Assembly (NCBI GenBank): GCA_964030785.1
Contig: OZ034969.1
Span: 39,573,201 to 39,637,200 of the forward strand
Direction of reading: 5' to 3'
From: Siderastrea siderea
Taxonomy: Eukaryota > Cnidaria > Anthozoa > Scleractinia > Rhizangiidae
DNA length: 64,000 nucleotides
Both the position numbers and the translations under genes were made by a program. Below the pieces are notes generated by a model. The model was not told the origin of the DNA. It was given only the letters and a program-made list of their open reading frames with translations, and ran no database searches. Positions within the stretch are counted from its first letter, which is position 1; each line of letters opens with the position of its first letter. Below, piece by piece: positions 54,240 to 63,909 of this stretch.

Positions 54240-55295
54240 GAAAATTTGAAAAGCATATCTCTGGATCAGTTAACAACCTAAAAAGGTTCCTTTCAACCGA
54301 TCAGTCATCTGAAAATTGTACATCAAGTCACGTTTGCTTGTGCTATATTTTTCTTGAAGGACCCACCGTCATGAAGGTCGCTTTTGCTTTTTGGCCTCAA
54401 TTTTGGTAGGTTGATGAAGTTTTATTGAGTCTAGGAAATTTCTGAGCCTTAAAACAACATTTCATAAATAACACAACAAGCACGTTATGAACAAATGTGG
54501 GTGGTAGGGAAGTGCGGCTATAATCTGGAGAAGAAATACATTAGGGTTTTGGGGAGTAACAACCCCCAAGGAGGTCTGGATCCGTTATGAGGAAACCAGG
54601 AAGGTACTCCCCTGGAGGGTGGTGCCCAGATCAGTTACGACCGAGGGTATCCACCCTGGATTGGCCCTGTTTTTTCCTTTTCTGACCTCAATGGCTACGT
54701 CTTACTGTGATTGAAAAAGCATCGCTATAAGGTTGGAGTCAGATGGGGAGGAGTTATTCGAGGCTACAAAAAGGCTGTGTTACAACGTTGAGGGAAATCT
54801 TTCTACATTTTAATATCCTTATCGACACAGAATTCAATCTGACATGCCAGTGGGACGTTTGACACCATTGGGTGAGTGAAAGATACGTTGTAGTTCAATT
54901 TCATCCTTGGTTCAATTTTTATTTTCCTTTGTTTCATATTCATTATCGTATATTAACATAAAAAAAAATAAAGGAAAAGAAAAATTGAATCAAGGATAAA
55001 ATTGAACTAAAACAGATACGGTCGATGAAGTGGCGACCAAAAGAAACCACTTAACCGGCAAAAAATGGTAGCGCAAAGAATTGTAGTTCCTGTAAAGTAG
55101 CGGATATTTTATAGGACGATTGAGGGAACCTTAATGCGGAAGCGGATGTCTGTGGAGGTTAAAATGAATTCCATGGAGCTGAATGCAGCAAAGGTATTTG
55201 CAGGTGCTCAAAGGAACATTCAGTTCCTGCATGATGCAAAACTTTGCACAAGACACAATATTGCAGTTTGCCTGTAGTTGGGGTACAATTAGGGA
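54240..55295. other. Likely intron of the chondroitin synthase gene; nothing else recognised
   Basis: Follows the exon's acceptor site. AT-rich stretches with inverted pieces near 54900-55010 (an AAAGGAAAA-type run and its complement). No ORF with a motif. Confidence 0.4.
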
Positions 55296-55299
55296 AAAG

Positions 55300-56071
55300 A
55301 GTCGACAATGTGAACGTTACTCGGATAACTCGAACTCCCCCGTAACTCGAACAAAGTCCCATTTCCCTTGGATTTGACCCCACTTTTCAGTCATTTTTAC
55401 TCGGTTAACTCGAACTCGAATAACTCAAATTCCCCGCTAAATCGAACTAAATTTCGTTTCCCTTGATCGAAATGTACCCCGATAACTCGGATGGCCATTG
55501 AAATATCCCATTAGCTCTTCTTGTCGTGTAATCGGATTTAAACACTAAATCTAACACTACAGCAATTTGATTTTAATTAGTGCAACGAACAGATCACGTA
55601 GTTGACAGTCATTTCCTGGTCTTATGATCTTGAGTGTAACTGAGTTACATTCACAGTACTGTATTATCATAAGAATGACAGACAGACAGCCTTTATTTCA
55701 GCACGATTAAAATTAATGCTCTGCAGCTTGTGGGGTCGTGCAAAATAATAAAAACTAAAATTAAACTTTATAAAAAATATATATATACACATTAAAATCC
55801 TCGCACCCTTGATCCTATTTTAAAAATTCCCTATATATAATTAAAATCCGTACATCTAAAATTGTCCGTTGTTAGTGAAGTCTCCTTAAAGGTTAACTCC
55901 ATAATTGTGTTACAGTTTCTGACGAGATTAGTTTAGTGCTGAAAAATCAGTAAACTACCAATTATTAACATGGCAAATTCAATTATTCAATCGACCCCGA
56001 TGACTCGAACCCCCCCTAACTCGAACTGTTTTTCGTTTCCCTTCAGAGTTCGAGTTACCGGGGTTCTACTG
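55300..56071. mobile_element. Non-autonomous Tigger/pogo-like element 2
   Basis: The right end reads as the complement of CAGTAGAACCCCGGTAACTC and abuts TA at 56072-56073. Near the left end the same kind of motif (CTCGGATAACTCGAACTCCC) recurs. The left boundary is uncertain. A stretch at about 55680-55840 resembles the 3' tail of a LINE in reverse orientation and may be a nested insertion. No transposase. Confidence 0.55.
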
Positions 56072-56527
56072 TAGTGTTATGATATTTGATCCACAGCAGG
56101 GAGTAAGCCTCTGGTTGAAAATGATACACCATTCACAAGAATGTTTCTAGGCAATGGACCTAATGGGTCCCGTTTGGGAGGAAAGAAGGCGGGAAGATAG
56201 GGACCAGTAGTGAGGTTTAGGATGACCCTTTCTGCAAGTTCTCGCCGATTATAACAGGGTTTCCTCAGTGCAAGGTAGGCTTGAGTATTCCTTAGCGGTC
56301 GTTATGAGGTAATTGATAATAAATCACGTTGAGGTACTATGCCACCGTTTGGAAGTGAAAGAAGGGAGAGGGTCTAAATCAGGTATTGCCACGGGAGGAA
56401 CTACTACAGCTTGTAGACGATTTAGATATTTCTTCTGTGCTAATTGTAAGTTAAGAATGGTACTGGAAAGATCGTGATGCTGCATATCGTTGGACGGCTG
56501 GTTACACTTGTATTTGTAAGGGCAAGG

Positions 56528-56625
56528 GATTAGCCCGCGTAGCTGGCGGGATGGTTTGCGCGAAGTTTGAGCTCCAGCCCCAAAACTTTACCTTCGCAGA
56601 CAATACCGCCAGCTACGCAGGCAAG
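56528..56625. repeat. Inverted-repeat element
   Basis: AGCCCGCGTAGCTGGCGG near the left and CCGCCAGCTACGCAGGC near 56610 are inverted copies, about 60 bp apart. It is probably a small MITE. Confidence 0.5.
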
Positions 56626-56701
56626 CAAGGGATGCCTGCACACAGCTGGCCCTTGTCGGGGTCTTGTTGAAGTTGCAGCATAGGTCCGAAGGAGGAGGAC
56701 A

Positions 56702-56854
56702 TGTAACATATCGTATTGTTTTCTGTTGAGTTCAATTAGCACATTACACATGTAAGGTTATCATTACCATATTGCACATGTAAGTTAATCAGTATGCAAG
56801 CAGTGAGTCGACACGACTGCCGAGTGGAAATAAAGTTCATCGTTAAGCTTTACA
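56702..56854 (+). repeat. 5' LTR of the Gypsy element
   Basis: Begins TGTAACATATCG and ends CTTTACA at 56854, 153 bp. An AATAAA lies near 56828. The first 95 bases recur at 61428-61522. Confidence 0.85.
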
Positions 56855-56872
56855 TGGTAGCAACGGTGGGAT
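56855..56872 (+). promoter_or_regulatory. Primer-binding site
   Basis: TGGTAGCAACGGTGGGAT follows the LTR end directly, the expected position for tRNA priming. Its complement ends in CCA as a tRNA 3' end does. Confidence 0.6.
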
Positions 56873-56907
56873 TTAGTTAAACCCTAGAAGAAGCGAAATA
56901 TGGCAGC

Positions 56908-57395
56908 ATGGCGCCCTTTACGTCGCCACAGATGAACTGGGACGCCCCTGACCCGGCGAATGCTTTCGGAAAATTCAAACAGAAATGTCAGCTTATGTTC
57001 AAAAGCGTGCTCAAAGACACCGACGACGAAGAGAAAGTTAGCTATATTCTTCTCTGGTCGGGAGAAAAAGGGCTTGATATGTACAACAGCTGGACATTCG
57101 AAAAAGAAGACGATAGCAAACAGTCTGCCGTCATTTTCGGAAAATTCGAGAACCAACTGGAGCCAAAGAAGAGTCACCGTATCCATAGACATACACTACA
57201 AGGGATGCGGCAAGAACTACGCGAGCCAGTCGATGATTTTACCTCAAGAATAAAAAACCCGGCAGTAAAATGCCAATTCCGCGACAACGCTAAAGTCGAA
57301 GATAGAGTATTGGATCAACTTATCTGGGGTCCAAAAAATCCTGATGTTCAAAAAGCTCTTATTACACGAGGCAAAACACTAACCCTTGCGGCCGC
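56908..57395 (+). pseudogene. Gypsy gag, capsid part
   Basis: About 160 codons. It begins MAPFTSPQMNWDAPDP, with FKQKCQLMFKSVLKD, VSYILLWSGEKGLDMY and TFEKEDDSKQSAVIFGKFEN, then HRIHRHTLQGMRQELREPVD. This is the capsid-type core that precedes the nucleocapsid. The frame is cut at 57395 by an inserted LINE tail and resumes at 57691. Confidence 0.8.
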
Positions 57396-57690
57396 TATCA
57401 TAATAATAATAATAATAAAAACTTTATTTAACGAGAGTGGCACGAAATAGTGCGAAGCACTAATAAACTTGTGGCCCTCCTAACTTACTAAGATATTTAC
57501 AATGAATTATCAAGAAAAATATTTACAATGAGTTATACAAAAATCTAAAACCTACTATATAAATATAAATATATACATGTAGTGAAAAACAAAAAGAAAG
57601 AAAAAAATTAATTAATAAAAACTGAGATAAAAATTGAAATGAAATAATATAAAAAACTAAAAATCGAAATCGAAATCGCAAGAAGCCATG
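57396..57690 (-). mobile_element. LINE/SINE 3' tail inserted in Gypsy gag
   Basis: On the minus strand this ends in ATT/TAA repeats (near 57400-57418) with GGCCACAAGTTTATTAGTGC upstream, typical of a non-LTR element 3' UTR with a microsatellite tail. It carries no ORF, so it is 5'-truncated or a SINE. The class is not resolved. Confidence 0.6.
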
Positions 57691-58115
57691 AAGCCACGAG
57701 CAAACACATGAGGGCGTTGACCGAGCAAAGTACAAGCTATCAAGAAAGCAAGAATATCGACTCCATTCAAAAAGAGCAAGAGAGAGGATTCTGTAATAAT
57801 TGTGGTAAACAACACCCGCCTCATCCGCGAAATAAATGCCCAGCATACGGATCAACGTGTCTAAAATGTGGCAAAGCCAACCACTGGAAATCAGTCTGTA
57901 GATCTAGCAAAAGGAAACGACCCAATCAAGGAACAAAACCACCCTTCAAGAAAACTATCCACACTATTGAGGAAACGTTTCACGATGACGACGACGAAGT
58001 TTTAACAATTAGTACCATCGACATTAACGCCATGGAAGGTGACGACACGCGCGACGAAGCCTTCGCAATACTCGAGATAAGTCAGCCTGAAAGAAAGCGA
58101 AAAATCAACCTTTAG
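57691..58115 (+). pseudogene. Gypsy gag, nucleocapsid part
   Basis: The ORF starting at 57708 (MRALTEQSTSYQES) has two Cys-rich knuckles, CNNCGKQHPPHPRNKC and CLKCGKANHWKSVC, then a Lys/Arg-rich run. It ends at a stop near 58113, just before the protease. These knuckles bind genomic RNA. Confidence 0.85.
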
Positions 58116-58709
58116 TGCAAGGTGGACACAGGCGCGCAGAGCAATGTGTTGCCCGTCCGATTGCTTCGCATTATTGCTCCAGAGAAGTTTGACGACGATC
58201 GAAACCCTACACCAGAAGCTTTAGAAAAGAATGAAGCCATCCTCTCAGTATATGGTGGTTCCATAATTAAGCAGCTTGGCACTGTAAACATACCTTGCAA
58301 GTACAAAGAAAAGAAAATTAACTGTATCTTCTAGGTTACAAACACCACTGGGCCAGCTATCCTCGGCTTAAAAGCATGTACTGCATTGAAACTAGTCTCG
58401 CTACATCAAAACAAAGCAACCAGACCAGGATAATGCAATTGGCAACTCCAACGCCTCAAATCAACATTCAGACACCAACAAAAGAAACCCGAATTACATC
58501 AGAAGCCATGTACCACTCGAAGAGCGTCTCCAATCAGAAATAAACAAGAGCTGATCGAAATGTACCCAGAATGCTTTAACGGTACAGTTGGATGTTTCGA
58601 AGATTACACATACCACATCACGCTGGATCCTAAAGTGCCACCCGTGGTTTATGCACCCCGTAAAGTCCCCATTTAGCTAAAAGACAATTTACAAGCAGAA
58701 TTAGGTGAA
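58116..58709 (+). pseudogene. Gypsy protease with stops
   Basis: The frame starts KVDTGAQSNVLPVRLL, with the catalytic D-T-G at about 58124-58132. It continues with YGGSIIKQLGTV and then after a TAG near 58333 with AILGLKACTALKL. Further stops near 58430 and 58675 precede the RT. It processes the polyprotein. Confidence 0.85.
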
Positions 58710-61274
58710 ATGGAAAATCAAGGTATTATCGCAAGAGTAACACAACCCACGGATTGGGTAAATTCCCTGGTTATTAGAGAGAAAGGAAATGGAGGACTGC
58801 GGCTATGCCTCGATCCCAAAGACCTGAACAACGCAATCAAGAGAGAGCACCATCCGATCCCTACCCTCGAGGAGATAACACCTAAGTTAACGGTAGCAAA
58901 ACTGTTTAGCAAGCTTGATACTCAAAACGGTTACTGGAATGTCAAACTGGATGAAGAATCCTCGTATCTAACAACTTTTAACACACCATTCGGCCGATTC
59001 CGATTCCTTAGAATGCCTTTTGGCCTACGTATGAGTCAAGACATCTTTCAATTCAAGATTGATGAAACATATCGCAACTGTGATGGAGCCATCGGCATCG
59101 CAGATGACATTACCGTCTTTGGAAAGAATGACAAAGAGCATGACTTACACCTACATGAAACTATGGAACGTACCAGAAAAGCCGGCATTAAGCTCAATGA
59201 CGAGAAATGTGCCATCAAGACAAAGGAGTGCAATTTCTTCGGTATGCTTTACACACCAGACGGCGTAAAGCCTAGCCCAGATAAAATCAGAGCCATAGAA
59301 GAAATGGAAACACCCAAAGATAAGAAGGAACTCCACACCTTTTTGGGAATGGCAACCTACATGAGCTCATTCATCCCCAAGTTAGCTGACCACACTGCAC
59401 CACTGAGAGACCTCCTAAAAGAGAACGTTGAATTTGTAGGGAATTCATCACACTCGAAAGCTTTTCAGAAGGTGAAGTCCATGATTTTTACAGCAACGAC
59501 CCTGGCGTACTATGACAAAAATGAACCCGTCGTCCTTCACGTCGATGCATCGATCAAAGGCCTGGGTGCAGCTTTGTTCCAGAACAACCGGCCGATAGCG
59601 TTTGCATCGAAAGCACTTACCCCCGCGGAGACCCGATACGCCAATATTGAGCGAGAGCTCTTAGCAGTGGTCTATGGCTGTGAAAAGTTCCACTCCTATC
59701 TCTATGGAAGATCGTTTGTGGTGAAAACTGACCATCGGCCTTTAGAGCAAATCCACAAGAAGAACCTTATGCAGGCACCTCCACGCCTTCAAAGAATGCT
59801 GTTGCGTCTACAACCCTATGATTGTGAAATCAGATATCTTCCGGGAAAAGAAATGGTCACAGCCGACGCCCTGTCCCGCCTCTCACCACTGGATGAATTT
59901 GAAGTACCAGACATTAAAGTGAAAGTTCACCATCTAATCAGAATCACTCCGGCAAAAATGCAAGAGTTTAAAGACGAAACTGCAAAAGATCAAACCTTAC
60001 AGCTGCTTTCCCGCCAGGTTGTGCAAGGTTGGCCGGATAGTGTTAAGAAAGTTGATTCAGTAGTAAAACCGTACTGGTCCATGCGAGATGACATATCAGT
60101 GGAAGACGGGATATTACTCCTGGGCAGCCGAGTCATAGTGCCTGAATCCCTTAGAGGTAATATCTTGCAGCAAATTCACGAAGGACATCTCAACATTGAA
60201 AAATGTAAACTGCGAGCCAAGTCATGTGTCTACTGGCCGAACATCTACAGAGAAATAGCAACTCTCATAAACTCGTGTACTGTTTGCCAGAAGTACCAAA
60301 ACTCCCAGCAAGAGGAACCCATGATACCTTCGGAAATCCCTTCGAGACCGTGGCAAACTGTGAGTGCAGATTTGTTTTACACCCAGCAGTCCTGGTTCCT
60401 GATAGTTGTTGACTACTATTCCAAATTCCCATTTGTCAGAAAGCTTCACAACCTCACAGCTCGAGCCGTTGTCAATGAAACCAAGATGCTGTTCGCAGAA
60501 AATGGAATTCCCAAAACCCTACAGTGTGAAAATGGTACCCAATTCACCTCTGCCGAGTTCCAGCAACTAGCAAGACAGTACGGCTTCGAAATCGTGAAGT
60601 CATCCCTTCACTATCCACGTGGCCACGGATTTGTTGAATGTCAAGTCCAAACTGTGAAAAAGACTATCCTAAAATGCAGAGAGACTGGGGAGGACATAGA
60701 CCTAGCCCTGCTGGCACTGCGAACAACGCCACTGAGTTCCAATGTAGCATCACCGGCTGAACTCTTACATGGCCGAATTTTCAAATCCACACCCCCTGGG
60801 AAGATCTATCCATCAAGAAACCAAGAGGATTTCAGAAACTGGCTCAAGGAGAGACAGGTCAAGCAGAGCCATTATTACAACAGACACGCCAAGGAACTCC
60901 CTGAGCTACACAAAGACCAAGCGATCCACATACAAGACCCCGTGAGAAAGACGTGGAATCCCGCCAAGGTCATTGGTCAGGGAGATACACCCCGGTCCTA
61001 TATCGTGGAAACCGAGACCGGCGCCCAGTTACGAAGAAACAGGATCCATCTAAGACCAAGCAGATCACCCAACAATCCAACAAGTATATCAACATGCGAT
61101 ACTCCACAACGCAGTACAACCATAACCGAGATTCAAGTACCTTCAAGTAGCGACCATGTTGACCCACAAGATCTCGCCCTAGCGGACAAGCCACGAACGA
61201 GAGGAACCGAAAGCCGTCCAACAAAAACTCGTGTTGGCCGTGAAATCCGGGCACCGGAAAGGCTTAACTTATGA
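58710..61274 (+). CDS. Gypsy pol: RT, RNase H and integrase in one open frame
   Basis: 854 codons. RT motifs are LRLCLDPKDLNNAI, FSKLDTQNGYWNV and the catalytic IADDITVFG near residue 128. RNase H has VVLHVDASIKGLGAAL, ANIERELLAVVYG and VVKTDHRPLEQI. Integrase has a zinc-binding region (HEGHLNIEKCKLRAKS ... CTVCQKY), the first Asp in VSADLFY, a Glu where the second Asp is usual (CENGTQFTS), and the final Glu in HGFVECQVQTVKKT. It resembles K02A2.6-like pol. A full-length open frame in an element with broken gag and protease is notable. Confidence 0.93.
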   Translation: MENQGIIARVTQPTDWVNSLVIREKGNGGLRLCLDPKDLNNAIKREHHPIPTLEEITPKLTVAKLFSKLDTQNGYWNVKLDEESSYLTTFNTPFGRFRFLRMPFGLRMSQDIFQFKIDETYRNCDGAIGIADDITVFGKNDKEHDLHLHETMERTRKAGIKLNDEKCAIKTKECNFFGMLYTPDGVKPSPDKIRAIEEMETPKDKKELHTFLGMATYMSSFIPKLADHTAPLRDLLKENVEFVGNSSHSKAFQKVKSMIFTATTLAYYDKNEPVVLHVDASIKGLGAALFQNNRPIAFASKALTPAETRYANIERELLAVVYGCEKFHSYLYGRSFVVKTDHRPLEQIHKKNLMQAPPRLQRMLLRLQPYDCEIRYLPGKEMVTADALSRLSPLDEFEVPDIKVKVHHLIRITPAKMQEFKDETAKDQTLQLLSRQVVQGWPDSVKKVDSVVKPYWSMRDDISVEDGILLLGSRVIVPESLRGNILQQIHEGHLNIEKCKLRAKSCVYWPNIYREIATLINSCTVCQKYQNSQQEEPMIPSEIPSRPWQTVSADLFYTQQSWFLIVVDYYSKFPFVRKLHNLTARAVVNETKMLFAENGIPKTLQCENGTQFTSAEFQQLARQYGFEIVKSSLHYPRGHGFVECQVQTVKKTILKCRETGEDIDLALLALRTTPLSSNVASPAELLHGRIFKSTPPGKIYPSRNQEDFRNWLKERQVKQSHYYNRHAKELPELHKDQAIHIQDPVRKTWNPAKVIGQGDTPRSYIVETETGAQLRRNRIHLRPSRSPNNPTSISTCDTPQRSTTITEIQVPSSSDHVDPQDLALADKPRTRGTESRPTKTRVGREIRAPERLNL

Positions 61275-61427
61275 GTGAACATTATTTAAGCAACTAATAG
61301 TTGAAAAGCGTGAACTTTGACTACTAGAGACAATACATTTATAATAGATATTTATAACCTATAGTTATTTAATATAATTGTTTTTTCCCTTTCCTTAGAA
61401 CGTATGTTATTAGTTAAGAGAAAGGGA

Positions 61428-61522
61428 TGTAACATATCGCATTGTTTTCTGTTGAGTTCAATTAGCCCATTGCACATGTAAGGTAATCATTAGCATATTG
61501 CACATGTAAGTTAATCAGTATG
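61428..61522 (+). repeat. 3' LTR of the Gypsy element, cut
   Basis: Begins TGTAACATATCG after a purine tract (AGAGAAAGGGA) and matches the 5' LTR for 95 bases up to CAGTATG, then stops at the hairpin. About 58 bases of LTR are missing. Confidence 0.9.
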
Positions 61523-61704
61523 AGTAGTAATAGAAGTAGTTGACAAATACCACCTGATCCTCAGAGTATTATTTTCATGTTTTAAACCTCCCATCGTAAT
61601 AACCTCCTCGTTTTCTCGCGTCGGTTATTACGATGGGAGGTTTAAAACATGAAAATAATACTCTGAGGATCAGGTTGTATTTGTCAACTACTTCTATTAC
61701 TACT
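61523..61704. repeat. 182-bp hairpin at the left end of a second Polinton-like element
   Basis: Two 82-bp arms are near-perfect inverted copies: AGTAGTAATAGAAGTAGTTG on the left and its complement on the right. Parts match the hairpin at 533-714 (AATACCACC, TTTTAAACC, CCCATCGTAATAA and a variant). It interrupts an LTR. A divergent copy of the arm follows at about 61710-61770. Confidence 0.75.
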
Positions 61705-61892
61705 GAACAAGGAGTAAATACCACCTCATTCTTACACCGGTATTTTCATAATTTAAACCACCCAGCGTACAAAAAAGAAGAAAATATTAAAACGAAGCAT
61801 CTCGTATTTTTTTAAAAAATTCTTTCAATTAGATAAACACAAATCTTATATCATATCAAAAGTTTCTCAATTAGAGCATTACATATCTTACC

Positions 61893-62369
61893 ATGAAAAT
61901 AAGGCAACAAACAGCTTTTGGTTGGAAAGAGGTACACAATGAGTTATTAAAACAGCCTTTCTGCCATAACAGGCAGCAACTTGTGCGTATAATATGCTTA
62001 GAGTATAATAACTGCCGCTGGGAAGGGCTTTGTTACCCTTGTTTTAAACAAGGAATCGAACATAAACTGTTGTACACTCCTCCGATCGATAATTTGTCTT
62101 TAGTAAAAATTTGCTCTGATACTTACGACTGGCACAATGTATATAACGGATTAGCAAGGGGTTGGAAAGAAATTCATGAGGATATTATCAATGCGCCGTT
62201 TTGTGAAGAGCGTCAACGAATCGTAAATGTAAAGACTTTTAGCAATCTTTATGATATAGGTGCTGAATCAACCGGGGTATGTTCAATTTGTTTTGAAAAT
62301 GGAGTTATTCATCATATCAACTTACCATACAACGAAGAATTTATTCGTTTTTGGGAAGAGGATGATTAA
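61893..62369 (+). CDS. Unknown protein with a duplicated Cys motif domain
   Basis: 158 codons, open. Two tandem repeats of about 55 residues: FGWKEVHNELLKQPFCHNR ... CYPCFKQGIEHKLLY and GWKEIHEDIINAPFCEER ... CSICFENGVIHHI. Each ends with a C-x2-C pair. The repeats share W-K-E-[IV]-H and F-C-x-x-R-Q-x-[IL/V]-V. It lies just inside the hairpin end, so it is probably a terminal gene of the second Polinton-like element. No function can be given. Confidence 0.75.
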   Translation: MKIRQQTAFGWKEVHNELLKQPFCHNRQQLVRIICLEYNNCRWEGLCYPCFKQGIEHKLLYTPPIDNLSLVKICSDTYDWHNVYNGLARGWKEIHEDIINAPFCEERQRIVNVKTFSNLYDIGAESTGVCSICFENGVIHHINLPYNEEFIRFWEEDD

Positions 62370-62503
62370 ATATTCTTTCGCGCATCGAGCTAAGTTTAAA
62401 TTCAAATATATCGAATGGTCTAATGAACAAGTTTAAACCGGTGACCTTTTATAACAGACAGCTCACGTGAAACAAAAAAAAGAGAAGCTAAAAAACAATA
62501 ACT

Positions 62504-62639
62504 TTTCACGTGTAAAACAAAAGAATACATACCAAATCTCCCTGGAGACTGAAAAAGTATAAAGAGATTTTTAATTTACTTTTCAAACAGTTAGTTGCCA
62601 GGGAGATTTGGTATGTATTCTTTTGTTTTGCACGTGAAA
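62504..62639. repeat. Perfect hairpin between convergent genes
   Basis: Arms of about 42 bp (62504-62545 and 62598-62639), including AATACATACCAAATCTCCCTGG, cross-pair around a 52-bp loop. It lies between the stop of the plus gene and the stop of the minus gene. It may act as a terminator or a replication structure. Confidence 0.8.
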
Positions 62640-62734
62640 CGGCTTTTGTCTCAGTGACTATTCACATGATATTTATTTTTAAAATATCTGTGACATAATC
62701 TCTTATCGCCGATCGGGGTTTTCCCAAATTGTGT

Positions 62735-63127
62735 TTACAGGCGCGTGACTTCGCGGTCCAATAAAGTCGTAATCAATATAAGCTTACACAGACATGATTG
62801 CATTAATTCATAATCAAAATATTCATTACCATCAGCAGACGTTTTGAGACCTATTTTGTAAACAAATTGATAATAATCATCTTCCAACAGGTCTTCTACA
62901 AGACGTTTAGGGGCCCACACACAAAAGTCATCTCCATTCTTTGTTTCTAAAGTTAAAATAGCGGAATTCCCAAATTTACCTTTTCTATGTTTAACTTTTT
63001 TAATTTTGTAAATAGTGTCTGAAATATCCCGCCATTTTAAAATTTCTTTTCTTTCAAAACTTTCCTCTGTTGGCCAGTCTAGTATGATCGTTTGTTGATC
63101 TGTATAGACATCCATGGTAAGATACAT
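62735..63127 (-). CDS. Unknown Polinton-like protein, possible OB-fold
   Basis: 130 codons, open, starting at 63127 (MYLTMDVYTDQQTIILDWP). KWRDISDTIYKIKKVKH, ILTLETKNGDDFCVWAPKRL and VYKIGLKTSADGNEYFDYEL suggest a small beta-barrel that could bind single-stranded DNA (a guess from strand-like spacing). It is the second gene from the left terminus. No family is recognised. Confidence 0.6.
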   Translation of the reverse strand: MYLTMDVYTDQQTIILDWPTEESFERKEILKWRDISDTIYKIKKVKHRKGKFGNSAILTLETKNGDDFCVWAPKRLVEDLLEDDYYQFVYKIGLKTSADGNEYFDYELMQSCLCKLILITTLLDREVTRL

Positions 63128-63395
63128 TGAATATACATTTGTTTAATTAGATGTTCTTTTTCTGCTCGAGGAGAAACTTTATGAGGAAAAAATCGTATTA
63201 TGGAACCACATCTAGTCCTGAAATGGGGTAGCCATCTTTGTCACGAGTTGCTAACAATATTTTTGAAACACACTCACGAGTAATGAATCTTATTTGCTTA
63301 ATTTCTGGCGGCGAAAGAAGTTAAAAAATAACCAAATAACAAATAGCTTGCAAAGTTGCAATCATTTTGTAAGCGTATATAATTACTTTGAAAAT

Positions 63396-63890
63396 CTACA
63401 ACGGAGCGAATGTTTTTTCATACTTTTTAGAAATAGATGGCGGAATCTCCATACAATGATCAGTGACGAAATTATCTATCATTTTCAATCTATCAAGAAA
63501 GACCTTTTCGTCGAAAGCTTCGCCTCTGAGGTAAAAACGAATCTCATCAAGGATTTTTTGGTATTCGATACGGGGAAAATTTGCTTGTTCTGTTTTCTTA
63601 TCGTATTTCTTAAGGCTTGCCACTGCTTTTAAAATAAGACCGACCCCTGTTAAAGTTGCAATGACAACGGGTTCAACGTAATTCCTCCGGCTACTGTGGC
63701 ACTAATAATTAATTTGCCAGCTGAAAGATTACAAACAAAATTTTTTCTTCGAAAACCGCGGTACAACTTTTCATAGCCATAATGTTTCTTGTGGTAATAA
63801 GCATATAAATCTCTCATTTTTTTTTACTTTCTCTTTAGAAAGTGTTTGGTCGATATGGTTGAATTCGAAAATGTCCCGCATTGTGTTATA
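63396..63890 (-). pseudogene. Small membrane-type protein, related to 46544-47029
   Basis: The minus strand from about 63890 reads IFEFNHIDQTLSKEKV, then in another frame LYAYYHKKHYGYEKLY and ATVAGGITLNPLS, and in the ORF at 63396-63623 ILDEIRFYLRGEAFDEKVFL and SISKKYEKTF. The order and motifs (Y-H-K-K, T-V-A-G, R-G) match the gene at 46544-47029. Two or three frame changes break it. Confidence 0.65.
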
Positions 63891-63909
63891 TAATGAATGA
63901 AAAAAATGT

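Larger units (their letters stand above)
56702..61522 (+). mobile_element. Gypsy/Ty3 retrotransposon with a 5' LTR and a truncated 3' LTR
   Basis: The order is 5' LTR (56702-56854), primer-binding site, gag, protease, RT, RNase H, integrase and a 3' LTR cut at 61522 by the next element. By eye the two LTRs share 95 aligned bases with about five differences, so it is a fairly old copy. Broken frames in gag and protease but a long intact pol. Confidence 0.93.

Noticed and set aside
533..61704. The two hairpins as the two ends of one 61-kb element
   Set aside because: They differ in sequence too much for one element's inverted ends, and the virus-like genes lie outside, not between, them.
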